This document shows positions 32,281-40,981 of a DNA stretch of 64,000 bases, piece by piece. This DNA comes from Arthrobacter sp. UNC362MFTsu5.1 (lineage in GTDB: Bacteria > Actinomycetota > Actinomycetes > Actinomycetales > Micrococcaceae), in the NCBI RefSeq assembly GCF_000685965.1, contig NZ_JMLE01000022.1, positions 1-64,000 on the forward strand, in the 5' to 3' direction. Positions within the stretch are counted from its first letter, which is position 1; the number at the start of each line of letters is the position of its first letter. The notes beneath the pieces were generated by a model. That model saw nothing but the letters and a program-made list of their open reading frames with translations. It was not told the DNA's origin and searched no databases. Both the position numbers and the translations under genes were made by a program.

Positions 32281-32529
32281 ATGGCCACTCAGAAAAAGAA
32301 GAAGTCCTGGAAGGAAATGCCGCCGCTCGCACGGTTCGGGACCCTGGTGGCGGCGGCCGTGCAACTCTCCCTCCTGATCGCGGCCCAGCGGGACATTTCC
32401 CGGCGGCCCGCGGAGCAGATCCGCGGCAGCAAGGCGTTGTGGCGTGCGGTCACGCTGATCAACTTCGTCGGTCCGGGGAGCTACTTCGCGTTCGGACGCA
32501 AGAACCTGCCCGCCAGCGCTAAGCGCTGA
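32281..32529 (+). CDS. Small membrane protein, PLDc_N-like
   Basis: 82 residues from ATG 32281 with AAGGGAG upstream. A Lys-rich N-terminus (MATQKKKKSWKEMPP) precedes one helix (LVAAAVQLSLLIAAQRDI), then SKALWRAVTLINFVGPGSYFAFGRK with a second hydrophobic segment. This resembles the short N-terminal membrane module of cardiolipin-synthase-type phospholipases, found as a stand-alone protein in many actinomycetes. No catalytic residue is present and the role is unknown. Confidence 0.72.
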   Translation: MATQKKKKSWKEMPPLARFGTLVAAAVQLSLLIAAQRDISRRPAEQIRGSKALWRAVTLINFVGPGSYFAFGRKNLPASAKR

Positions 32530-32623
32530 CGTCCCGGATCAACCGGCACCGCGCCGCGCCGTCAGAGTCACGCGCCGCGCCGCAGCGTCTGCGCAACCGC
32601 GCCGCAGCGCGGCTTAGGTCGGT

Positions 32624-32896
32624 TTACGTCCTCGAGTCGTTGCTCAGCCACGACTCGAGGTAGATGCGGTTTGTGGTGCCGTCCGGCAGGAGGATCCAGG
32701 CCCAGATGTAGAACGTGACGGCAGGGCCCGGTATCAGGGACAGCACCAGGAAAACGATCCTGGCCGCGTTGGGGTCCACGCCAAGCTTGGCTGCGATTCC
32801 GCCGCAGACGCCGCCGATCCACCTGTCCGGTCCACGGCTGAGCCCCGTTGCCCGGATCGCCGCGAATGTCTTCTGGGTCAGCTCGTTAAAAGTCAT
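32624..32896 (-). CDS. PspC domain-containing membrane protein
   Basis: 90 residues with GAGGAG 6 bases before the ATG. Contains the PspC core DRWIGGVCGGIAAKLGVDPNAARIVFLVLSLIPGP and one or two membrane segments ending WAWILLPDGT (given as separate motifs). PspC proteins take part in envelope-stress responses. It is short and single-domain, as is common in Micrococcales. It converges with the small PLDc_N-like gene and is isolated from other envelope genes. Confidence 0.88.
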   Translation of the reverse strand: MTFNELTQKTFAAIRATGLSRGPDRWIGGVCGGIAAKLGVDPNAARIVFLVLSLIPGPAVTFYIWAWILLPDGTTNRIYLESWLSNDSRT

Positions 32897-33110
32897 GGCA
32901 CGCTCCTCGTAGTGCCGCCAGACTATGGCCGTCCCCGCCGCCCTTCCTAGGGCCGAAAGCCACGGATGCCGGGCGTGGCCAAGGACGCTAACCAGGCGCG
33001 ACCCGGCGGCGCCGCCATGTAAACATACATAATGGCCAAAGCCCTACCGGGCAGTAACTTATAGTGCCCCGTGGTGCTGCCGTTCAGGTTAAGCCTGTAA
33101 ATTTGAACGC

Positions 33111-35342
33111 ATGACCCCCACCGCGAAGCCTGCCATGACCCGCGCCCCCGGAATCTCCAAGGAGATCGAGGACGCGGCGTGGTTTGTCCTCGGGGCAGGC
33201 CTGCAGGGAAAGCCGTCAGCACTGGACGGACGGACCCAGACATGGACCACCGCAGCTGCCGGCGAACTGCTGGAGCGGCTGGAGCGGGGCGTCGCGGATT
33301 CCAAGGCGCCCATGATGACCAACCTGCGGCAAAACCTCTCGGATGCCTCCCGCGCAGCCAAGCAGCTGGCGGTCGAGCTGCTGTTCCTGCAGTCGCTGCC
33401 GCTGGCGCACGAGGTCAAGTCGCTGAAGGTCAAGCGTGCCCGCGTGGCTGAAGCGGCCTCCTGGCTGGAGCCTCCGCTGGAACTCCCGGACGAGCTCTAC
33501 GAAGGCATGACGGACCACGGCGTTATCCGCGACCGCACCGCCGAGTTCAACTGGACCATCTGGGACCACCTGAAGTGGCTGTGCCGCTTCGTGCAGCATG
33601 TTGACCAGCAGTCCACGAATGCCGTGACCAAGGCCTTGAAGGACCCCCTCGCATTCCATCAGCTCGCGTCCGGAACCCCGGACGACCAGCCGGCCATCCG
33701 CCGCAGCATTGAGTACCTGGCCTGGCCCAGTTACTTCGAGCCGGTGGTGGCTGACGTGGAGCGGCAGGAAATCCGGGACGCGTTCGCCTCCCTGGTGGGA
33801 GGCGCCAAGGGTGACAGCGAAGCCGAAATTACCGCTGATATCCACCGTATCCGCCTCTACCTGGACAAGCAGGCCGGCCAGCGCATCGACTGGTACGCCC
33901 GCCAGCTGGTGAGCCAGTGGCGCAAGGTGGGGGACCCGGGCCGCCGTGCCTGGCTGCTGCGCACGCACCATGACGTGAAGGACCTCCTGGCGGCGTGGCA
34001 CGGGGAGGAGAAGGTGACGCTCGACGTCGAGCATCTGCGCCTCCTGGATGCCGGCGTCACTGCGGGCGTCGTGCAGCACGCCGTGGACGAGGACTACAAG
34101 CACCTCGGCTATGTGGAGCGCGAGGACAACAAGACCGCCGTCTTCGCCTTCCTCACCGTCATGAAGCCGGGCGACCTGGTCCTGTACCAGCACGCCGGTG
34201 CCGTCCGACTGGGCGGGGTGCTCGGCGAGCCCGAGCACAACGAGGACAACCGCCGGATGCGCCGCAAGGTCCGCTGGTTCGACGACGCGCACAGCATGGC
34301 GGACCTTCCCCGCCACGTCCAGCGCCAGCTGGCCACGCCCGGGGTCATCGTCGATGTCACCCGGGTAGTGCAGGCGCTGCAGGCGCTGCTGCCCGCCGAA
34401 GCGGAAGCGGAGGCCGACGACGCCGCCGAGCCGGCCGCCGTCGTCGAACCCGTCCCGGAGGGGTTCCGTCCGCTAACGGAGGAGTTCGCCGCGTCCCTGC
34501 ACATGGACCTGGAACCGCTGCAGGAAATTGCCGAACTCCTGGAGGAGAACCGGCAACTGGTGCTCTACGGTCCGCCCGGAACAGGCAAGACCTACCTGGC
34601 CAAGCACCTCGCCGCCGAACTTGCCGGGGACAGCACCGACGAGCGCGTCAAGCTGGTGCAGTTCCACCCGTCATACGCCTATGAGGACTTCTTCGAAGGC
34701 TTCCGGCCGGACAAAACGGACGAGGGGCAGGTTTCCTTCAAGCTGGTGGCCGGCCCGCTGCGCCGCCTCGCGGAAGAGGCTGCCAAACCCGGCAACGAGA
34801 AGAAGCCCTACTTCCTGATCATCGATGAGATGAACCGTGCCAACCTGGCCAAGGTGTTCGGCGAGCTCTACTTCCTGCTGGAGTACCGCGACGACCGGAT
34901 TTACCTGCAGTACAGCCCCAACGAGCCGTTCACGCTGCCGGACAACCTGTACATCATCGGCACCATGAACACCGCGGACCGGTCCATCGCCATGATGGAT
35001 GCGGCCATCCGCCGGCGGTTCTCCTTCATTGAGCTGCACCCCAAGACTGAACCGGTGAAGGGTTCTTTGCTTCGCTTCCTGCAGGCCCGGAACCTGGACA
35101 CCACCCCGGCGCTCCTCCTGGACGCCCTCAACGACGCGATTGATGAGTGGGACCGCGACCTCATGATCGGGCCGTCCTACTTCATGAAGAAGGCCGCCCA
35201 GACTCCCGCGGGCCTGCGCCGGATCTGGAAATACGAGCTCATGCCGCTCCTTGAAGAGCACTACCATGGCCAGCTGAACCGGGCCCAGCTGCAGGAGCGC
35301 TTCGGGCTGGAGCAGCTGCTGGGCCGCCTTGCGTCCCGCTAA
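33111..35342 (+). CDS. mcrB: McrB-like AAA+ GTPase subunit of a type IV restriction system
   Basis: 743 residues. Walker A GPPGTGKT at residues 487-494, Walker B FLIIDEMNRANLAKVFGELY near 567-585, and the McrB-specific MNTADRS at 619-625 followed by DAAIRRRFSFIEL. The first 300 residues are mainly helical with no recognised fold. Residues about 300-425 (FLTVMKPGDLVLYQHAGAV, RRKVRWFDD) resemble an EVE/PUA-like modified-base reader. Partner McrC follows with a 14-base overlap. The complex would cut DNA carrying modified cytosine or another modified base. No clear ribosome site precedes the ATG. Confidence 0.9.
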   Translation: MTPTAKPAMTRAPGISKEIEDAAWFVLGAGLQGKPSALDGRTQTWTTAAAGELLERLERGVADSKAPMMTNLRQNLSDASRAAKQLAVELLFLQSLPLAHEVKSLKVKRARVAEAASWLEPPLELPDELYEGMTDHGVIRDRTAEFNWTIWDHLKWLCRFVQHVDQQSTNAVTKALKDPLAFHQLASGTPDDQPAIRRSIEYLAWPSYFEPVVADVERQEIRDAFASLVGGAKGDSEAEITADIHRIRLYLDKQAGQRIDWYARQLVSQWRKVGDPGRRAWLLRTHHDVKDLLAAWHGEEKVTLDVEHLRLLDAGVTAGVVQHAVDEDYKHLGYVEREDNKTAVFAFLTVMKPGDLVLYQHAGAVRLGGVLGEPEHNEDNRRMRRKVRWFDDAHSMADLPRHVQRQLATPGVIVDVTRVVQALQALLPAEAEAEADDAAEPAAVVEPVPEGFRPLTEEFAASLHMDLEPLQEIAELLEENRQLVLYGPPGTGKTYLAKHLAAELAGDSTDERVKLVQFHPSYAYEDFFEGFRPDKTDEGQVSFKLVAGPLRRLAEEAAKPGNEKKPYFLIIDEMNRANLAKVFGELYFLLEYRDDRIYLQYSPNEPFTLPDNLYIIGTMNTADRSIAMMDAAIRRRFSFIELHPKTEPVKGSLLRFLQARNLDTTPALLLDALNDAIDEWDRDLMIGPSYFMKKAAQTPAGLRRIWKYELMPLLEEHYHGQLNRAQLQERFGLEQLLGRLASR

Positions 35343-36639
35343 CGAGTTGCTGCCGGCTCAAGGCTTAAGGCCCGCCGTCGCGGTACCGCCACTGCCAGCG
35401 CGCCAGCCGTCCAGTGCCGGCAAGGCCGTCCGCCACATTGTCCTGGACGAGCTGTCCGGCGGCGTGGTGGACAAGCTTGACGCCGCCAGTGCCGCGTTCC
35501 TGAACGCCAGCGGCCTGGCCAAGGCGTCCCCCATGGGCATGGGCCTGTTCAGGATCGAGCCGGTGGGCATGGTGGGGTCCGTGCGGACGCCCACGGTGCA
35601 GCTGGAAGTGCGGCCCAAAGACCGCCTGGGCCTCAGCCGGCTGCTGTTCCTCCTCAGCTATGCCGGGAACCAGGGCTTCCGCGATGACCCCGTGGCCGCC
35701 GTCGAGGACTCGGACCTGTGGAGTGCGCTGGCTGAATCGCTGGCACAGTTGGCGGACCGCGCCCTGAGCCGCGGGGTCCTGCAGGGCTACCTCACAGTGG
35801 ACGAATCGCTGCGGACCGTGAAGGGCAGGATCCGGATCTCGGACCAGATCTCGCGCCGCCCCGGCATGCTGGTGCCGCTGGAAGTTTCGTATGACGAATT
35901 CACCGAAGACATCGCCGAGAACCGCATCCTGCGGGCCGCCCTGGAGCGCATGGCCCAGGTTCCGCGCGTGCGGCCGGACGTCCAGAGCCGCCTGCGGCAG
36001 CTGAAGGGAAAGCTCGACGCCGTCACGCGGCTTCAGTCCGGAGCGCCCCTGCCGCCGTGGCAGGCGACGAGGATGAACGCGCGGTACCACGCGGTGCTCC
36101 GCCTCTCCGAGGTGATCCTGCGCAACGCCTCAGCCGAAGCCGGCGACGGAAAGCAGCAGACGGCGTCGTTCGTTGTGGACATGGGCCAGGTTTTCGAAGA
36201 CTTTGTGGGCACTGCCCTTCGCGAAGCCATGGCTGCGTATCCCGGCGAGATGCGGCTGCAGTACAACGCCCTGCTGAACGAGGCGGTGCGCGACTCGGAC
36301 CGGCTTACCGTGAATCCGGACGCAGTCCACCTCCTGGGCGGCCGCCCCGTGGTGGTCTACGACACCAAGTACCGGGCGGCCACGGACCAGGGCGCGTCAT
36401 TGTCCGCTGACCACTTCCAGATGCTGGCCTACTGTACGGCCCTACGCGTGCCCACTGCCTGGCTTGTGTACGCAGGCTCGGGGGAAATGAAACTCCGCCG
36501 CATCCTTCACACGGACATCGACGTGGTGGAGTACCCGCTTGATCTGTCCCTGCCGCCGTCGGACATCCTGGCAGCTGTTGCTGACCTGGCACAACAGTCC
36601 TGGGGCGAAGTGGTGCGGCAGGCAGGACTTAATCAATGA
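35329..36639 (+). CDS. mcrC: McrC-like PD-(D/E)xK nuclease subunit
   Basis: 436 residues as given from TTG 35329, which overlaps mcrB by 14 bases; a downstream TTG (35347) is possible. The nuclease motif is NPDAVHLLGGRPVVVYDTKY, with Asp near residue 330 and DTK near 345. Upstream regions QLEVRPKDRLGLSRLLFLLSY and YDEFTEDIAENRILRAAL are typical of the McrC/LlaJI family N-terminal and connecting domains. It binds McrB hexamers and cleaves DNA. The 3' end overlaps a convergent small gene by 11 bases. Confidence 0.92.
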   Translation: MRPANELLPAQGLRPAVAVPPLPARQPSSAGKAVRHIVLDELSGGVVDKLDAASAAFLNASGLAKASPMGMGLFRIEPVGMVGSVRTPTVQLEVRPKDRLGLSRLLFLLSYAGNQGFRDDPVAAVEDSDLWSALAESLAQLADRALSRGVLQGYLTVDESLRTVKGRIRISDQISRRPGMLVPLEVSYDEFTEDIAENRILRAALERMAQVPRVRPDVQSRLRQLKGKLDAVTRLQSGAPLPPWQATRMNARYHAVLRLSEVILRNASAEAGDGKQQTASFVVDMGQVFEDFVGTALREAMAAYPGEMRLQYNALLNEAVRDSDRLTVNPDAVHLLGGRPVVVYDTKYRAATDQGASLSADHFQMLAYCTALRVPTAWLVYAGSGEMKLRRILHTDIDVVEYPLDLSLPPSDILAAVADLAQQSWGEVVRQAGLNQ

Positions 36640-36922
36640 CTGCGGGCGCGGAGCGGCCCGGCATTGACATGAGGTGCATGAGCAAGGCCCTCTCAGGGTT
36701 GCCCCGGTTTTTGTTGAGGCAACGGCGCAGCTGATTGCGGTTTTCTGACCCCTCCGGGTCATTGTCCGTCAGGATTGCATTGATGATTTCCCACGATTGG
36801 TGGCGAATCGGCTCAAGATTCACGCGCCCGCGTACGGGCCCCCCAACGGCATGGATCCCGGACCGCGCCTGCCACGGATCCCCCTGATGGGACTCTGCGG
36901 CTGACAGCAATTTCTTCGGCAT
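36629..36922 (-). CDS. Hypothetical protein, convergent with mcrC
   Basis: 97 residues; the ATG has a strong AGGAGGG site, the main reason to accept it. The sequence is polar with one helical segment (SWEIINAILTDNDPEGSENRN) and a basic middle (QLRRCLNKNRGNPERALL). No domain is recognised. The region is less GC-rich than its neighbours. It overlaps the 3' end of mcrC by 11 bases on the opposite strand. It could be a small regulator or a recently acquired gene. Confidence 0.6.
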   Translation of the reverse strand: MPKKLLSAAESHQGDPWQARSGIHAVGGPVRGRVNLEPIRHQSWEIINAILTDNDPEGSENRNQLRRCLNKNRGNPERALLMHLMSMPGRSAPAVID

Positions 36923-37003
36923 CTCTTACCCTCCTGTGGCACAAGCGCTCTGGCTCAAACGCCTGGGAATTCGACCGACCGGAATGTAAAGAATTTTATC
37001 TCA

Positions 37004-37021
37004 GACAGACAAGTCTGTCTC
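37004..37021. promoter_or_regulatory. TetR operator overlapping its own promoter
   Basis: AGACAGAC (37004-37011) and GTCTGTCT (37014-37021) are a perfect 8-bp inverted repeat around AA. TAGACT at 37032-37037 fits a -10, which would place transcription start at or next to the GTG at 37045, suggesting a leaderless message. Confidence 0.7.
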
Positions 37022-37044
37022 CCCTTTGCGCTAGACTATTTGTA

Positions 37045-37665
37045 GTGAACCCCACGCCAGACCACTCAGTGATTGAGCCTGCCCCGGAGGCCGAGGCTGC
37101 GATCAGCCTCGCCGACGCGAGGCAGCGGATCGTGGACACGGCATACCAGCTGTTCGCACGCCGGGGTATCCGCGATGTGGGCGTCAACGAGCTGATCAGC
37201 AGCGCGGGCGTAGCCAAGGCAACGTTCTACCGGCACTTTGCCTCCAAAGATGAACTCGTACTTGCCTTCCTGGAGCAGCGCGACCGAGTCTGGACCGTGG
37301 ACATGATCGTCGCGGACGCACGGCGCCGCGGCGGCACGCCCACCGAGCAGCTACTGGCCATCTTCGACGTCTTCGGCGACTGGTTCAGTCGCGACGATTT
37401 TGAAGCATGCTCCTTCATCAACGTCCTGCTGGAAATGGGCGCCAACCATCCGCTGGGACGGGCAAGCATCGACTATCTTGCCAGGATCCGCGGCCACGTC
37501 CAGCAGCTCGCCGAGGAGGCGGGACTCCGCGACACCGAGGATTTCTCCCGCTCGTGGCACATCCTTATGAAGGGGTCCATCATCTCCGCGACGGAAGGCG
37601 ATGCCGGCGCCGCCAAGCGTGCGCAGGCGATGGCCCGGACTCTGATTGAGCAGTACCGGCCGTAG
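37045..37665 (+). CDS. TetR family transcriptional regulator
   Basis: 206 residues from GTG. The N-terminal HTH shows IVDTAYQLFARRGIRDVGVNELISSAGVAKATFYRHFASKDEL, given as successive motifs of the TetR DNA-binding region. The C-terminal helical domain (FSRDDFEACSFINVLLEMG) is ligand-binding and variable. A perfect palindrome sits directly upstream, indicating autorepression. No efflux or enzyme gene is adjacent in the same direction, so the target is unclear; the divergent 97-residue gene shares the intergenic region. Confidence 0.9.
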   Translation: MNPTPDHSVIEPAPEAEAAISLADARQRIVDTAYQLFARRGIRDVGVNELISSAGVAKATFYRHFASKDELVLAFLEQRDRVWTVDMIVADARRRGGTPTEQLLAIFDVFGDWFSRDDFEACSFINVLLEMGANHPLGRASIDYLARIRGHVQQLAEEAGLRDTEDFSRSWHILMKGSIISATEGDAGAAKRAQAMARTLIEQYRP

Positions 37666-37739
37666 GCCTGACCGCGGCCAGCAGGCCGGCGGTCGGAGCG
37701 CCGTGTCCGGCGGTCTCGGACGCCCGGGTAGGCAGGCCG

Positions 37740-39407
37740 CTAGACCGGCACCCTGACCGTGAACGTGGTTCCTTCTCCCAGCGTGCTCCGCAACTGGATG
37801 CTGCCGCCATGTGCTTCAACAATGGCCTTGCTGATGGACAGGCCCAGCCCCACTCCGGGGATGGACGTGTTCCGCACGTTGCCGGTCCGGAAGAACTTCG
37901 TAAACACCTCGGCCTGGTCCTTCGCGCTCATTCCCATGCCTGTATCGCTGACCCGGCACACCAGGTCCGGTCCGTCCGAGTCCAGCGACACCACAACGTC
38001 GCCACCGTTTGGCGAGTACTTGATGGCATTGGACACGAGGTTGTCCAGGACCTGTGACATGCGCCCCGAATCGACGTGGGCATCCAGCCGGTCGGGGGCG
38101 TCGGCGACGAGCCGTACCTTGGCGGCAGCGGCGCGGGGGAGGGCGGCACTGACGCTGCCGCGCACGAGCTCGGCCACATTCACGGCCTGCGGGCTGACGA
38201 TGAGTTGCCCGTTCCGGCTGGACAGCAAGTCCGATACAAGCCCCAACAGCCGCTGGGAGTTGCGGCGGATGATCATGAGCGCCTCACGGTGCGAATCGGG
38301 TACACCGTCGTGGTCGTCCAGCAGGAGCTCCACGTAGCCCAGGATCGAGGTCAGCGGAGTGCGGAATTCGTGGGAAACGTTGGCCACGAAGTCGTCCTTG
38401 GCGGCAAGGGCGTTGACCAGGTCGGTGACGTCGCTGAACACGATCACCGAGCCGGCGAAGGTGCCGTCCTGGTCCCGCATGGCGCGGGCGCTGGTGGTGA
38501 TGGCCCGCTGGTCACTGCCGCTGCCAAGCCACACCAGATTGTCCGTGAAACTTTCGCCCATCACGGCGCGGCGGACCGGCCGCTCGTCGACCGGGACGGT
38601 GGTGGTCCGGTCCGCTCGGAACACCAGGAGCTGGGACTCGTTGGGGTCGCCGTTTCCCGCCGGCGCGGCGAGCCGGTGGTTCTCCCGCTGTTTGCGGTTC
38701 ATCAGGATGTCGTGCCCGTCGGCGTCCACAGCCAGCACGCCCAGGTGAACCGTCTCCAGCACGGAATTCAGCAGTTCTTCCTGCCGTTTGCTCTCCTTGA
38801 GTGTGACCCGCAGCTGAGCGTCCTTCTCTTCCAGGTCCCGCTGCTGCCGGACCATGCTCAGCGTCAAGACGCTCACCGAGACACCGATCCCCAGCATCAT
38901 CACCGGCAGCAGCAGGGTCCGCGCCAGGTCCTGCCCGGTGACGTCGCCGCGAAGGAACAACGGCACCCAGATAATGCCCAGGGGGCCGAGGAGCGAGACC
39001 AGCAGCGAAGCCCGGGGGTACAGCCCTGAGGCGCATAGCCAGATGACGGGAAAGACCGCCAACAGGCTGATGCCCGTCAGGCTCTCTTGCCCACCCTCCC
39101 GGCCCAGCGCGATCGAGATGAAGTCAAGGATGGGAATCACCAGGAAGCTGGTAAACGGCAACCGGTCCCAGGGAGTGAAGTAGCACAGCGCAAGGATCAG
39201 GACCTGCGTGGCCAGGAACGCGAGGAACAGGGGATTACCCAGTGTGACCGGAAAAAACAACAACATCAGGACGGCCGTGAGCGCCGCCGTGATGGACAGC
39301 GGCATCTGGCTCAGGGTGACACGTCCCCGCAGGGAGTACTCGTGAAACGGCCGGCGGAAGAACAGGATCCGGCCAGACTTGATGTCCCAGGTGACGTTGC
39401 CGCTCAT
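37740..39407 (-). CDS. Sensor histidine kinase
   Basis: 555 residues. Six or so membrane helices occupy residues about 35-205, then a coiled-coil linker (RQQRDLEEKDAQLRVTLKESKR), a PAS-like domain (LNSVLETVHLGVLAVDADGHDILMNR), HisKA with the phosphoacceptor in VANVSHEFRTPLTSILGY, and HATPase with DNLVSNAIKYSPNGGDV, DTGMGMS and GVGLGLSISKAIVEAHGG. The signal is unknown; a multi-helix N-terminus suggests a membrane-state or lipid-soluble cue. It is divergent from an OmpR-type response regulator about 100 bases away. Confidence 0.95.
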   Translation of the reverse strand: MSGNVTWDIKSGRILFFRRPFHEYSLRGRVTLSQMPLSITAALTAVLMLLFFPVTLGNPLFLAFLATQVLILALCYFTPWDRLPFTSFLVIPILDFISIALGREGGQESLTGISLLAVFPVIWLCASGLYPRASLLVSLLGPLGIIWVPLFLRGDVTGQDLARTLLLPVMMLGIGVSVSVLTLSMVRQQRDLEEKDAQLRVTLKESKRQEELLNSVLETVHLGVLAVDADGHDILMNRKQRENHRLAAPAGNGDPNESQLLVFRADRTTTVPVDERPVRRAVMGESFTDNLVWLGSGSDQRAITTSARAMRDQDGTFAGSVIVFSDVTDLVNALAAKDDFVANVSHEFRTPLTSILGYVELLLDDHDGVPDSHREALMIIRRNSQRLLGLVSDLLSSRNGQLIVSPQAVNVAELVRGSVSAALPRAAAAKVRLVADAPDRLDAHVDSGRMSQVLDNLVSNAIKYSPNGGDVVVSLDSDGPDLVCRVSDTGMGMSAKDQAEVFTKFFRTGNVRNTSIPGVGLGLSISKAIVEAHGGSIQLRSTLGEGTTFTVRVPV

Positions 39408-39508
39408 GGCAAGCTAAATTTCGACGTGCGGTTTACTGGACGCATACCCCCACGATATCCGGCGGGCGCTATACTTCTGACGGTATCGAGCGGACTGAGG
39501 GGGCTGCG

Positions 39509-40264
39509 ATGAGTGAATCACGTGTGGGTCTGGTTATCGAGGATGATCACGACATCCGTGAACTGGTGCGGGTTGTGCTTGTCCAGGCCGGGTTCGATGT
39601 CCAAGTGGCCAGTAGCGGGGCGGCCGGCGTGGTTGCCGCCAAGGAGCTCAATCCCGCAGTCATCACCCTGGACCTGGGCCTCCCTGACATTGACGGCTTT
39701 GAAGTCGCCCGCCAGATCAGGGAATTCTCCGACGCCTATATTGTGATGCTGACCGCGCGGGCGGAGGAACTGGACACCCTCATCGGCCTGGAATCGGGCG
39801 CGGACGACTACCTGACGAAGCCCTTCCGTCCCCGCGAACTGCGCGCACGAGTCGCCGCCATGATGCGCCGTCCGCGTTCGACGTCGGACTCCGCCTCCGG
39901 TGGCAAGGCACCTGCCGTGGCTGCCGGCAACGGCCGGACGCTGACGCACAACGGGCTTGAGTTCAGCTACGACGCGCGGACCGTGAGTGTGGACGGACGC
40001 GAATTGCATCTGACCCGCACCGAGTTCGACCTGCTGCACGCGCTTCTTGAGGCGGGCCGGATGGTGCGGACCAAATCCGAACTGGTGAAGCGGCTGCGCG
40101 ACGAACCGTACGACGTCGGAGGCTACATCTCCGAGGCGGACGAGCGGTCCGTGGAAGTGCACATGGGTAACCTCCGCAAGAAGCTGGGCGACAGTCCGCA
40201 GAACCCGCGCTGGCTGCAGACTGTGCGCGGTGTGGGTTACCGCCTGGCTCCTGCCGAGCGCTGA
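39509..40264 (+). CDS. OmpR/PhoB family response regulator
   Basis: 251 residues with GAGGGGG before the ATG. The receiver domain has acidic residues EDDHD, the phosphoacceptor Asp in VITLDLGLPDIDGFE, Thr in IVMLTAR and Lys in DYLTKPF. A linker rich in Ser/Gly/Ala precedes a winged helix (LHLTRTEFDLLHALLEAGRMV, LRKKLGDSPQNPRWLQTVRGVGYRL). TATACT at 39470-39475 may be its -10. It pairs with the divergent histidine kinase. Confidence 0.95.
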   Translation: MSESRVGLVIEDDHDIRELVRVVLVQAGFDVQVASSGAAGVVAAKELNPAVITLDLGLPDIDGFEVARQIREFSDAYIVMLTARAEELDTLIGLESGADDYLTKPFRPRELRARVAAMMRRPRSTSDSASGGKAPAVAAGNGRTLTHNGLEFSYDARTVSVDGRELHLTRTEFDLLHALLEAGRMVRTKSELVKRLRDEPYDVGGYISEADERSVEVHMGNLRKKLGDSPQNPRWLQTVRGVGYRLAPAER

Positions 40265-40300
40265 TACGCGGAGCTGGACCCGGGTGGCCGGGACTGCGGG

Positions 40301-40375
40301 CTGGGCCAGGCCGCTGCGGCGGGTGCTGGGTTAGGCCGCTGCGGCAGGTGCTGGGCTAGGCCGCTGCGGCGGCCG
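40301..40375. repeat. 25-bp tandem repeat x3 running into the HPt gene
   Basis: Units at 40301-40325, 40326-40350 and 40351-40375, each about CTGGGCTAGGCCGCTGCGGC plus five bases. The third copy contains the stop codon and encodes the terminal Ala run of the HPt-like protein. Confidence 0.85.
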
Positions 40376-40757
40376 AGAGGCCGGCCACAGTCTGGTCGGT
40401 GCACGCGTCCATGCTTTCCAGGAGCGCGAGCTGAAGCCGGGGCGGATGCTCCGGCACGGCTTCCGGATGGGATTCCAAGTGCTTGAGGATGGTTTCGAGC
40501 TCATCCGCGAGCCGGCCCAGGTACGCCGCGCCCACCATCATGCTGGACGTTTTCACGCTCAGGACGGCGTCCATGGCTGCGTCGAGGTCCATGGCTTCCA
40601 CGGCGTGGCGGAGCCGGTCGAGCCGCCGGGGCAACTGCTGGATGTAGCTGTTCACGAACACGGTGCAGTACTCGGCGTCGGGCTCGAGTTCACAGCGGAG
40701 TGTTTGCAGCACGGAGGGGTCGACGTACGGCTGGCCGGCGCCATCCTGTCCATCCAT
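40356..40757 (-). CDS. HPt-like protein lacking the phosphoacceptor histidine
   Basis: 133 residues from ATG 40757 with AAGGGG 6 bases upstream. The helical bundle FVNSYIQQLPRRLDRLRHAV, AVLSVKTSSMMVGAAYLGRLADELE follows the HPt pattern A-H-x-L-K-G-S, but Leu66 stands where the His should be (LSVKTSS). The Lys, Ser and Gly of the motif remain. It therefore probably cannot carry phosphate and may act as an inhibitor or binding partner of the nearby two-component system. The C-terminal AAAAA comes from a tandem repeat. Confidence 0.72.
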   Translation of the reverse strand: MDGQDGAGQPYVDPSVLQTLRCELEPDAEYCTVFVNSYIQQLPRRLDRLRHAVEAMDLDAAMDAVLSVKTSSMMVGAAYLGRLADELETILKHLESHPEAVPEHPPRLQLALLESMDACTDQTVAGLSAAAAA

Positions 40758-40981
40758 TGGACACCCCTTCCCTTGGGCCTGCACAACCGGGATAACGGGT
40801 GCGGGACACATCCTTGCCTCTTTTACAGTAGGGCTCCCACGGAGCTGGAATGCGCTTTCCGGAAAAATTTGCGCCAATCTTGATCGGGGAAGGCCGGTTG
40901 AGCTTTAGGATCGGGACAAGTGTCTGCCGGCACTGAACTGACCTGTGGCTTCTCAGGCCACCAGCCGATTGCGGGGACGCT

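Noticed and set aside
32540..32610. CGCGCCGC-rich stretch as possible structural RNA
   Set aside because: Only short low-complexity repeats; no cloverleaf or conserved RNA pattern.
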